From NCBI GenBank assembly GCA_051656645.1, contig JBOGCH010000040.1, positions 189,550 through 253,549 of the forward strand: a stretch of 64,000 nt of DNA, read 5' to 3'. The DNA is from JBOGCH01 sp051656645. Its GTDB lineage: Bacteria > Bacteroidota > Bacteroidia > Bacteroidales > Marinifilaceae. A program made the translations under genes and the position numbers. Each line of letters opens with the position of its first letter. Position 1 is the stretch's first letter. The notes under the pieces are model-generated. The model worked only from the letters and a program-made list of their open reading frames with translations, did no database searches and had not been told where the DNA came from. Of the stretch, positions 19,533 through 27,211 are shown piece after piece.

Positions 19533-20864
19533 TTATTTAATACGTGCTTTTATTGCCTCTGTCGCCTTCTCATAACCTGGCTTCTCTAATAAAGCAAACA
19601 TGTTATTTTTGTACGCTTCAACTCCGGGTTGGTCAAATGGATTTACATCAAGCATTAAGCCCGAAATACCACATGCAAACTCAAAGAAATAAAATAACTG
19701 ACCAATATATTGCTCATTCAACGCTGGCATTGTCACTTCCATATTTGGAACACCTCCATCCACATGGGCAATCTTAGTCCCTAACTCGGCCATCTTGTTA
19801 ACATAATCAACATGCTTACCGGCAAGGAAGTTTAGTTGATCTAAATCCTGAGCATCCGTAGGGATTGTAACATTATATTTCGTTTTTTCCACAGATATTA
19901 CTGTCTCCATAAGCATACGAGGTCCTTCTTGGATATATTGTCCCATCGAGTGTAAATCGGTCGTAAAATCAACACCGGCCGGGAAAATTCCTTTATGCTC
20001 TTTACCTTCACTTTCTCCGTAAAGCTGTTTCCACCATTCAATAATATAATGTAATTTCGGATTGTAATTCGCCAACAATTCAATGCTGTATCCTTTTCTG
20101 TATAATGCAGTACGTGCAGACGCATACTCCACCGACGCATTCATTGAATTGCCTAACGTAAGCTCGCGCATCTCAGCGGCACCTTGCACCAAAGCTGCAA
20201 TATCAAATCCGGCAATAGCAATAGGAAGTAATCCCACTGGCGTAAGCACAGAGAAACGTCCTCCAACACTGTCTGGAATACTAAATGTTTTGTATCCCTC
20301 TTGTGTTGCAAGCTCACGCAATGCACCTTTCTTCTCGTCCGTAATTGCAACAATACGCTTACTAGCTTCCTCGCGTCCAACTTTCTCTTCAAGCATCGCT
20401 TTTAGTAAACGGAAACCTATTGCAGGTTCTGTCGTTGTCCCCGATTTTGAAATAACACAAATACCAAACTCCTTATCGTTTAAATATTGCATCATCTCAT
20501 GGTAATAATCCTCACCTATATTGTGTCCGGCAAATATAACTTTCATATCTGCCTTGTCATACATATCAAAACTTCCGGCCATTGCATCAATAACCGCTTT
20601 AGCTCCTAAATAAGAACCTCCAATTCCTATCACCACAACAACATTGGTACGTGCGCGTAATTCTGCCGCACAAGTTTTAATTTCATCAATATGCTGTGCT
20701 GAAATCTCAGCCGGTAAATTAATCCAACCTAAAAAATCATTTCCGCGACAATCACCACTTACCAATTTTTCTTGAGCTTTTTGAGCTTCACCATACAAAG
20801 AAGTTATTTCCTCCTTGCTAACAAAATTACAAACTTTGCTGTAATCAAAATTAATTGTGTTCAT
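19533..20864 (-). CDS. pgi: glucose-6-phosphate isomerase
   Basis: 443 residues, the short bacterial form. VVIGIGGSYLGAKA, CVISKSGTTTEPA and VGGRFSVLTPVGLLP (PGI signature 1 region) are all present. It interconverts glucose-6-P and fructose-6-P and forms a glycolytic pair with the following phosphofructokinase. Confidence 0.96.
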   Translation of the reverse strand: MNTINFDYSKVCNFVSKEEITSLYGEAQKAQEKLVSGDCRGNDFLGWINLPAEISAQHIDEIKTCAAELRARTNVVVVIGIGGSYLGAKAVIDAMAGSFDMYDKADMKVIFAGHNIGEDYYHEMMQYLNDKEFGICVISKSGTTTEPAIGFRLLKAMLEEKVGREEASKRIVAITDEKKGALRELATQEGYKTFSIPDSVGGRFSVLTPVGLLPIAIAGFDIAALVQGAAEMRELTLGNSMNASVEYASARTALYRKGYSIELLANYNPKLHYIIEWWKQLYGESEGKEHKGIFPAGVDFTTDLHSMGQYIQEGPRMLMETVISVEKTKYNVTIPTDAQDLDQLNFLAGKHVDYVNKMAELGTKIAHVDGGVPNMEVTMPALNEQYIGQLFYFFEFACGISGLMLDVNPFDQPGVEAYKNNMFALLEKPGYEKATEAIKARIK

Positions 20865-20882
20865 ACTTAATAGTTAATTTCT

Positions 20883-21473
20883 TTATAGTGTCTGTTCATC
20901 CCTACTCTCAAGGATAGTTTTAATTTTAGCTGCCTTCTCGTACTCTTCATTCACAACAGCCTCTTCCATTAAGCGCTTTAATTCCACCGCTGTATAATCC
21001 GTATACACATCTTCCACACTCATATCGCCTTGCAGCGGCATTTCAGTAGTTGTATTACCGTCCTTTGTCACAGCCACACCGGCCTTAGCAACAATCTCAG
21101 ACGTAGTATATATCGGAGCATCACAACGCAACGCTATCGCAATAGCATCCGAGGTACGAGCATCTATATTCATTGTCTCTCCACCTCTATCAAACAGCAT
21201 ATCCGCATAAAAAATACCGGCATGCAACTGATAAATAAACACCTCCTTTAAGCTCGCCTCCATTTGCTCCATAAAATTTTTAAACAAATCATGAGTTAAA
21301 GGACGTTGCGTCTTTATCTTCTCCAGTTGTACAACAACTGATTGTGCCTCTGACATACCTATAACAATAGGTATCCTATGCGAATCGGTTTCATCCGCTA
21401 AAATCAATGCGTACGCGCCAACTTGCGACATACTATATGATATTCCCAGTACATTAAGCTTAACCCTTTCCAT
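20883..21473 (-). CDS. bifunctional nuclease (DUF151) with C-terminal UvrB/C-like motif
   Basis: 196 residues. The N-terminal DUF151 domain includes RIPIVIGMSEAQSV and NIDARTSDAIAIALR. A C-terminal EL+RLMEEAV.NEEYEKAAKI segment resembles the UvrB/UvrC interaction motif. Homologues cleave RNA and DNA in vitro; the cellular role is unsettled. It is 18 bp upstream of pgi on the same strand. Confidence 0.88.
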   Translation of the reverse strand: MERVKLNVLGISYSMSQVGAYALILADETDSHRIPIVIGMSEAQSVVVQLEKIKTQRPLTHDLFKNFMEQMEASLKEVFIYQLHAGIFYADMLFDRGGETMNIDARTSDAIAIALRCDAPIYTTSEIVAKAGVAVTKDGNTTTEMPLQGDMSVEDVYTDYTAVELKRLMEEAVVNEEYEKAAKIKTILESRDEQTL

Positions 21474-21548
21474 ATTGCTTCTATTAATCTTGATTACTTT
21501 TGTACATAGATTAACGTTATCAATACGTATTGGTTATGCTAAAAAATT

Positions 21549-22769
21549 TTATATTTTATTCTTATCTCCTAATTTACGTATACATACGCTAGCCAATCCG
21601 CCCAAACTTGTTTCGCGGTATTTAGCCTGCATGTCACGGCCTGTTTCCATCATCGTTTTTACAACATCATCAAACGTAATCATATGACTTCCGTCCGAGT
21701 ATAATGCGTATAACGCTGCCTCCCTCGCCTTTTGTGCTACAAAAGCATTACGTTCAATACATGGAATTTGCACATAACCACCAATCGGATCACATGTCAA
21801 CCCTAAATTATGCTCAAAACCCATCTCGGCAGCATACTCCACTTGTCTAGGCGTACCACCCCATATCTGGGCTGCGGCTCCGGCAGCCATCGCACATGCC
21901 GTGCCTAACTCACCTTGGCATCCCACCTCTGCTCCGGATATCGAACCATTTGTTTTCACAATAGTCCCAATAAGCCCTGCAGTAGCCAAACCTTTTATTA
22001 TTCTACTATCAGGCATCCCCTGGTCATGCTTCATAAAATACAATATCGCAGGTAAAACCCCCGATGCTCCACACGTTGGCGCCGTTGTCACAACACCACC
22101 ACCGGCATTTTCTTCGCTCGTGGCCAAAGCCGCAGCAAACAACATTCCCATGGGGCGGCTTGAACCGGACGACTGCATTGCCTTTAAATTATACGAACAA
22201 GCTTTTCGTGCCAACTTCAACGTACCGGGAAGTACACCCTCTGCCTCCAAACCATGCTTTATGGTTTCTTGCATCTGTGCCCAAACCTCAGCTAAGTATT
22301 CATAAACCTCTTTACCCTCGTATTTCTCTATATAATTAACAAATGTCGAGCCTTCTTCCTTACACCAACGTAAAATATCGGTCATCGTAGATAACGGATA
22401 AATATCCGGACTGTCAAACGTTCCGTCCTCATCCCACAATGCACCACCTCCAACACTATACACCTCCCAACGGTCCACAACACTATTGTCTATAAGCGCC
22501 TCAAAAACCATCCCGTTAGGATGCTTTGGTAAAAAATCATTATCCATCCAGATGATCTCCGTCTGCTCCGGCGCATCAAAAATTCGATAAATAGCAGTAT
22601 CGGTACCGTGACCACGACCCGTCAACGCTAAACTCCCGTAAAGCGTTACTCTATACTTATCTACATTTGGATGCTTATCTTTAAAAAATGAGGCTGCCCG
22701 GCTGGGACCCATCGTGTGACTTGAAGAAGGGCCATAGCCCATACTAAAGATTTCTTTAATTGACTTCAT
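21549..22769 (-). CDS. sdaA: L-serine ammonia-lyase, single-chain Fe-S type
   Basis: 406 residues. The N-terminal beta domain has GPSSSHTMGPSRAA. The C-terminal alpha domain has a Cys-containing GTAPTCGASGVLPA-like segment plus CDPIGGYVQIPCIERN, the iron-sulfur ligands. It deaminates serine to pyruvate in one polypeptide. Confidence 0.95.
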   Translation of the reverse strand: MKSIKEIFSMGYGPSSSHTMGPSRAASFFKDKHPNVDKYRVTLYGSLALTGRGHGTDTAIYRIFDAPEQTEIIWMDNDFLPKHPNGMVFEALIDNSVVDRWEVYSVGGGALWDEDGTFDSPDIYPLSTMTDILRWCKEEGSTFVNYIEKYEGKEVYEYLAEVWAQMQETIKHGLEAEGVLPGTLKLARKACSYNLKAMQSSGSSRPMGMLFAAALATSEENAGGGVVTTAPTCGASGVLPAILYFMKHDQGMPDSRIIKGLATAGLIGTIVKTNGSISGAEVGCQGELGTACAMAAGAAAQIWGGTPRQVEYAAEMGFEHNLGLTCDPIGGYVQIPCIERNAFVAQKAREAALYALYSDGSHMITFDDVVKTMMETGRDMQAKYRETSLGGLASVCIRKLGDKNKI

Positions 22770-22824
22770 CTGTTCAATTTCGTTTTATGAATAGAATATC
22801 CATGCTCTAAGATAAAAATAAAAT

Positions 22825-23170
22825 AGAAGATCTATAAGCCGGGTTCTGTACTTCGCTTACGCAAAGCCCCTATCATTTATCTACGCCGGCAATCACTTAC
22901 CGGCTCTAGCAACCTACCCCTCGGCTTGGTCGGACCGACCTCAAACACCGATATACATGGTCTTGCAACTCGTCAGGCATACGGCTACCCCGCTCGCACG
23001 GGATACCGGTGAGCTCTTACCTCACCTTTTCACCCTTATTCCACCATAGCGGAACGGTTATTTTCTGTTATACTACTATACCCTCGCGGATATCTTCCCG
23101 TTAGGAAGCACGACGTCCTACGTTGCCCGGACTTTCCTCTGATTAAAAACCAGCGATAGAGCGATCTTCT
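22825..23170 (-). ncRNA. rnpB: RNase P RNA
   Basis: About 346 nt on the minus strand. The 5' end AGAAGATC pairs with the 3' end GATCTTCT to form helix P1. The universal GAGGAAAGUCCGGGC core lies near the 5' end and a CCGGCUUAUAG sequence near the 3' end. It is the catalytic RNA for tRNA 5' maturation. A T-rich tract follows the 3' end as a terminator. Confidence 0.95.
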
Positions 23171-23251
23171 ATTTTAAATATATCCTGACTTCAATAAATA
23201 CCGTAATATTCTTTGTATATTAGTCACCACAAAAGTAACAAATTATTTAGT

Positions 23252-23830
23252 ATGTTTAGGTTTTTGCTACTCTTACTTGCCATTATTTTTACAACTTCTT
23301 ATAACAGATGTTGTGCACAGCACATACAAAACCACAAACAAGACACAACATACCATCTTCGTCTCCCCGAAGTAACCATAAAAAGCACCCTAAAACCAAG
23401 TCGGAAAACCGAACGCTATCAAAGACGCATGGATCGTCTAGAGTATAATGTACGGAAAGCCTACCCCTACGCACGCTTAGCGGCACATAAGCTCAATGAA
23501 ATCAATCAACGTCTCAACAACCTAGATAAAAATAAAAACAAAGAAGCGTTCCTAAAAGAACAATACAAACAATTAATGCGCGAATTTAAAGCTCCGCTCA
23601 TGAAACTATCCGTTAATCAAGGCAAAATATTAGTCCGCCTAATTCATCGAGAAACACACAATTCCGCCTTCCAACATATTCGCGATTACCGCGGTGGAGC
23701 AAACGCCTACTTTTGGCAAACACTCGCCCTTATGTTTGGCAACAACCTCAAAGCAGACTACAACCCCACCGGCGATGATATGGATATTGAAATCATCGTC
23801 CAAAAAATCATTCGCGAACAGCAGTGGTAA
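23252..23830 (+). CDS. DUF4294-type exported protein
   Basis: The ATG at 23252 gives about 192 residues with a signal peptide (hydrophobic about 3-18). An upstream ATG at 23213 would add 13 residues before it and is less likely. The body (MDRLEYNVRKAYPYARLAAHKLNEIN ... TGDDMDIEIIV, shown only in part) is charged, helical and of the DUF4294 type seen only in Bacteroidota. Function unknown. It is the last intact host gene before the IS66 relics. Confidence 0.75.
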   Translation: MFRFLLLLLAIIFTTSYNRCCAQHIQNHKQDTTYHLRLPEVTIKSTLKPSRKTERYQRRMDRLEYNVRKAYPYARLAAHKLNEINQRLNNLDKNKNKEAFLKEQYKQLMREFKAPLMKLSVNQGKILVRLIHRETHNSAFQHIRDYRGGANAYFWQTLALMFGNNLKADYNPTGDDMDIEIIVQKIIREQQW

Positions 23831-23853
23831 CACCAACAAATAGCATCAATATA

Positions 23854-24200
23854 TTAAGGCAAAACATACTCTGAACAAATTTGCATGAGCAGGCCGGAAG
23901 TGTTTACACCATTATTCTCTCCTTCAAAACGAACCTTAATGCCGTTAGGCAATTCATTGTTATGGAACAACCCGAAGTTTATGACAGTGTGGACGTAAGA
24001 ACTCCACATTGAGATTTTAAAATATTGACCGAAGCAAGATCACGCAAGCTTTTGCCCCCCGTTAAACCAAACCTAATTTTCCAATAATAAAAAATGGAGT
24101 CCGTATATGCCTCATTTAGACAAAAGTCTTTAATAGATAACCCACTTTCATGTTGTCGCTCCAACACCAGAAGAAACTCATCTTTAGTCATTCGTATCAT
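23854..24200 (-). pseudogene. IS66 tnpA-like gene, frameshifted
   Basis: The first 73 codons (RMTKDEFLLVLERQHESGLS, then a helix and FYYWK) match IS66 TnpA/Orf1. The frame then breaks. The natural C-terminus continues in another frame (ELPNGIKVRFEG ... EYVLP) to a stop at 23854-23856. No tnpB follows, because the element is cut off beside the DUF4294 gene. Confidence 0.8.
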
Positions 24201-24261
24201 AATATCTGTTTTTGATTAACGAATCTAAGATCGAAATATACTAACAGTTCTGAAACGGGTA

Positions 24262-24278
24262 GTTTATCGGGGGCTTAC
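24262..24278 (-). repeat. IS66 terminal inverted repeat
   Basis: On the minus strand it reads GTAAGCCCCCGATAAAC, the IS66-type terminus beginning GTAAG, 62 bp upstream of the tnpA relic. A 22-bp block containing it recurs exactly at 25000-25021. Confidence 0.85.
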
Positions 24279-24326
24279 TTATAGCCGACAGAAGCAATTC
24301 AAAATACTACAGCCTGATTATATAAA

Positions 24327-24908
24327 GTTGACGAGACGACATTGCCGGTAATCAATAAGGAATTGAAGAAAGCTCGCACGTAACATAAGACATTAGCAGA
24401 CCAAGCTTTGAGTGATACACTGCGTTTATACCGTATTGAAAAAATAGTTGACAGTAAGGAATGGTCGTATAGTGAAAGAGCTACGTTACGAGCGGTGTTA
24501 TCAATACCTATTATCCAACAAATGAAAGAATGGATGGAAGAGACCTATCCGACCGTATTACCCAAAAGCCTTATCGGTAAGGCTATTGCTTACGCATATT
24601 CCATTTGGCCTAGGATGAGGGTGTATGTGGAGGAAGGGTACTTGAATATTGATAATAATAGTGCGGAAAACGCAATACGTCCAATAGCGATATCACGAAA
24701 GGACTTTTTGTTTTGCGGAAATCATGAATCAGCGGAGAATACCGCAAACATTTGTTCTCTGTTGGCATCGTGTAAACAATTAAATATTACTCCGAGAGCT
24801 TGGCTCATTAATGTTCTTAATAAACTACCGATGTATGTCGAGCAAAAAGATATCAAAGGAATCCAATCTCTACTACCCAATAGATGGATTGTGACGGACA
24901 TTGTCTAA
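24327..24908 (+). pseudogene. IS66 tnpC transposase, internally deleted 3' remnant
   Basis: Reads VDETTLPVINKELKKART, then an in-frame TAA. It continues in the same frame through the C-terminal part of the DDE domain (NNSAENAIRPIAISRKDFLF with the catalytic Glu) to the stop at 24908. The segment between ART and the next homologous residues is missing, consistent with an internal deletion. Orientation is opposite to the tnpA relic. Confidence 0.85.
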
Positions 24909-24942
24909 AGAACTCTAATGAAAATCTAAAGAAATTTATCAT

Positions 24943-25021
24943 AACTCTAATAAAACTCCAAAGAACAGATACCTCTTTGGAGTTTTATTAGAGTTAGACG
25001 TAGTTTATCGGGGGCTTACTT
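24943..25021 (+). repeat. IS66 right end with long hairpin
   Basis: A perfect 21-bp stem (24943-24963 with 24975-24995) is followed by the terminal repeat GTTTATCGGGGGCTTAC at 25003-25019. The hairpin probably blocks read-through into or out of the element. Confidence 0.8.
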
Positions 25022-25083
25022 TTATCATATAAATTGCACAAAAGAATTGCCTTCGACAAACAATTGAAGATATAGTTTTTATT

Positions 25084-25259
25084 CTATTTTATTATTCCTA
25101 ATTGGCGTGCTATATCTTGTTGCATTTTAGTTAAAGGCTTTCTATGTATATCTTTCTCCAACTCATATAAGCCATATAGAAATCTATGGAAATTATGAAC
25201 ATGATTTGGGAAGAGTTTAGTAAAACTTTTTTGAAGCTGCTGAATAAAAACCTTATTAT
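25084..25259 (-). pseudogene. 3' fragment of the PtuB-like HNH gene, separated by prophage insertion
   Basis: Encodes the C-terminal part KVFIQQLQKSF ... DIHRKPLTKMQQDIARQL, a pattern found at the end of PtuB-type HNH proteins. The rest of the gene lies at 56800-57636. Joining 57636-56800 to 25254-25084 gives 1,008 nt in a single frame (335 residues) once one copy of the ATTAT duplication is removed. A TTG-started ORF reaching 25284 includes prophage-end bases and is not real. Confidence 0.82.
25255..25259. repeat. target-site duplication, left copy (ATTAT)
   Basis: ATTAT occurs here and at 56800-56804, exactly where the HNH reading frame stops and resumes. A 5-bp duplication is what Mu-type transposition produces. 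A 4-bp ATTA reading with TATA at both phage ends is equally compatible. Confidence 0.78.
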
Positions 25260-25368
25260 ATAATCGCCAAATTAAAATGTACAATTTATTAAATCAAATT
25301 GTACATTTTTTATATTTTGTGTAATCGGCGTTTAAAATAAGTTTAAACGCCGATGTATCATATTCACA
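25260..25368. promoter_or_regulatory. prophage right end: transposase-site-like repeats and hairpin
   Basis: Non-coding. GTACAA at 25279-25284 and its inverse TTGTAC at 25299-25304 form a 14-bp-arm palindrome; matching motifs lie at the other phage end. A second 13-bp-arm hairpin (25324-25336 with 25342-25354) lies just after the last phage gene and may terminate the DGR transcript. Confidence 0.6.
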
Positions 25369-25713
25369 CTAATCAACATCAGCTAGCATCCAGCCATCCT
25401 CGTTAATTAATTTTGTTGCGAATGGTATCTTACCATGCTGCGACTCTATAGCGATCAACTGACGTTGAATTAATAGACAAGTGCCCCACATTCGGGCTTT
25501 TTTTCCATTTCGATGAAGACGTAATTGCAAATCTACGTATTGATTTTCTTCATCACTTTTATCCTTATTTGGATTCAATGTAGGTTTAATTTCCCAATCA
25601 AGAATATCAAATGTTTCACCTTCAAGTTCTTTGGGTTCATGCTTCTTTCCAACAAATCCTCTTTTAACGGTAATCCCTAACTCCGAGAACCGTGGCAACT
25701 TCTTGTTTGACAT
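25369..25713 (-). CDS. DGR-adjacent hypothetical protein
   Basis: The ATG at 25713 (MSNKKLPRFSELGI) gives 114 residues; a farther start at 25746 would only add overlap. Predicted beta-rich and charged, with no recognised domain. It overlaps the end of the preceding gene by 50 bp in another frame, so translation is probably coupled. It is the last gene before the prophage end. It lacks the helical-bundle look of the DGR accessory protein Avd, but its position makes a DGR or tail role possible. Confidence 0.6.
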   Translation of the reverse strand: MSNKKLPRFSELGITVKRGFVGKKHEPKELEGETFDILDWEIKPTLNPNKDKSDEENQYVDLQLRLHRNGKKARMWGTCLLIQRQLIAIESQHGKIPFATKLINEDGWMLADVD

Positions 25714-26011
25714 CTTCGACAAATGTATTATAGTTAATAAATTCATTATTCTGTGGATTCATGACTCCCTTTCTAAGGAGCGCGTTTTCTTCGCCATTAG
25801 GATAATGATATGAAACAATTTGATTTACAATACTCTCGTACGACGGTACGCCATCACACAAATACCTCTTACAAGAGTATAATGACACATCACCTCGTTC
25901 ATCTTGTAATGTCTGTCTGTCTATCTCTCTATTGTAATAAAATTGATCATTACCTAACTCTTCTATTGGCTGTATCTGAATATCACTATATCCTTCTATT
26001 ATTTTTCTCAT
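25664..26011 (-). CDS. hypothetical protein downstream of the DGR reverse transcriptase
   Basis: 115 residues. Sequence such as VNQIVSYHYPNGEENALLRK and NPQNNEFINYNTFVEDV looks like a real folded protein, but no family was recognised. Its start overlaps the reverse transcriptase stop by 26 bp, so it is in the same transcript and probably translationally coupled. A DGR accessory role is a guess from position only. Confidence 0.65.
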   Translation of the reverse strand: MRKIIEGYSDIQIQPIEELGNDQFYYNREIDRQTLQDERGDVSLYSCKRYLCDGVPSYESIVNQIVSYHYPNGEENALLRKGVMNPQNNEFINYNTFVEDVKQEVATVLGVRDYR

Positions 26012-26948
26012 GATGTCTTTTTATTAGTTTCTTCATTAAATGATTACAATCAGCATAACTCATTATTCCATAGTAACTGGCTATACTTTTTATAGATTTT
26101 GCCTTTTTAAATGCATTCTTTTTAATCCTCTTTCTAATTCTTGTATGTGTAGGATAGATTATATATCCCATAAAATCCATAGGCCTTTTATGTATATCAT
26201 GCACACCTGACGTAGCCTTAATGCTTTGTTTTAAATAGACTCTTACAAATCTCTTTATCTTCTCTTGCCACTCAAGGACCTGCTTTGGACAAGATCCCAT
26301 GATCCTTATATCATCTGCATATCTATAATAATATTTTATCTTAAGGATGTGCTTAGCATATTTATCCAACTTATCAAGCAAAACATTTGCGGCAAACGGA
26401 GAAAAAGGATTACCTATTGGCAGATCATCAGACGAGTCCAGTATGACACAATGCAATCTATGTAATTTTTCACCTTTATATAGATCATTAAACGCTGTCT
26501 TCAATATTTCGATATTCACAGTTGGATAAAATTTACATATATCTAATTCTGAGAAATATCTTGTCCCGTTTGTATCTTTTTTCAGTGCGTTACAAACTGC
26601 CAAATAACAAGCAATCTGCCCTCGTCCAATTATACAACAATAAGAGTCGCGTATCATCCTTTTTTCCGCGTAACTTCTTGTCAACTCAAGTACAGCATGC
26701 TGCACTATCAAATCCCGGAAAGGTGCAATCTTAATTCTCCTCAATTTCCCATTGTCACACATCAACTCAATTTCTTTGTATGGCGCCGGAGTGTAACTAC
26801 CTGAAACTATATCGTCACAAAGTTGTTTTAAGTTCTCATCTCTGTTTTTATCAAACGATCTGTACCTGTGGGGACCCTTATTCTTTTTTGCAAGTTCATA
26901 TCCTTTATATATATCTATATTATTAAAATCAACTCTTATCCGCTTCAT
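25986..26948 (-). CDS. DGR reverse transcriptase
   Basis: 320 residues. Motif A is FSELDICKFYPTVNI with the catalytic Asp. The catalytic core is YYRYADDIRI. An N-terminal KLRRIKIAPFRDLIVQHAVL stretch fits RT motifs 1-2. Motif 4 reads LPIGNPFSPFAAN: DGR enzymes usually show (I/L/V)GxxxSQ, so the IG is DGR-like while SP resembles retron or group II intron RTs. It lies 118 bp downstream of the template repeat on the same strand, as in classical DGRs. It would copy TR RNA into cDNA with errors at adenines and deliver it to the VR. Confidence 0.93.
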   Translation of the reverse strand: MKRIRVDFNNIDIYKGYELAKKNKGPHRYRSFDKNRDENLKQLCDDIVSGSYTPAPYKEIELMCDNGKLRRIKIAPFRDLIVQHAVLELTRSYAEKRMIRDSYCCIIGRGQIACYLAVCNALKKDTNGTRYFSELDICKFYPTVNIEILKTAFNDLYKGEKLHRLHCVILDSSDDLPIGNPFSPFAANVLLDKLDKYAKHILKIKYYYRYADDIRIMGSCPKQVLEWQEKIKRFVRVYLKQSIKATSGVHDIHKRPMDFMGYIIYPTHTRIRKRIKKNAFKKAKSIKSIASYYGIMSYADCNHLMKKLIKRHHEKNNRRI

Positions 26949-27066
26949 ATTGTTTCATATCAGTGTGAGCCAAGGCGCTTTCAAGCTAGCTACTAACGCC
27001 ATTATACTTACGTGATTTTTTACCTCTGCTTTCGCTTCAACAGTATGGCTACATATTTTTTATTAT

Positions 27067-27179
27067 CACTTAGGCGAGCCCCGATGTTCGAGTTCGTAGA
27101 CCGGGCACCGTTGTTCGAGTTCACATACCACGGGGCGCAATTACGACCGTTGTTCGCAGAACCACCGACCAAACAGGCT
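27067..27179 (-). repeat. DGR template repeat (TR)
   Basis: 113 bp matching the VR at 27231-27343 with a constant 164-bp offset. Of 12 mismatches, 11 fall on adenines of the TR (minus strand); the other is a G-to-T near the 5' edge. The TR holds several AAC/AAT codons when read in the VR frame, the usual DGR design that yields varied residues and avoids stop codons. It lies between target gene and RT and is not itself translated. Confidence 0.95.
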
Positions 27180-27197
27180 CAAAATATGTCCGCCGTT

Positions 27198-27211
27198 CCG
27201 CCTATCGGCGG
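27198..27211 (-). promoter_or_regulatory. short GC hairpin just downstream of the VR
   Basis: On the minus strand CCGCC-GATA-GGCGG, a 5-bp GC stem with a GNNA-like tetraloop 19 nt past the VR. In characterised DGRs a hairpin/cruciform downstream of the VR helps target recognition. Here the TAG stop codon of the target gene lies in the loop and adjoining stem. Confidence 0.65.

Noticed and set aside
25084..25284. Independent 66-residue gene at the prophage border
   Set aside because: Its TTG start and first residues come from the phage end; the remainder fits as the missing C-terminus of the HNH protein.
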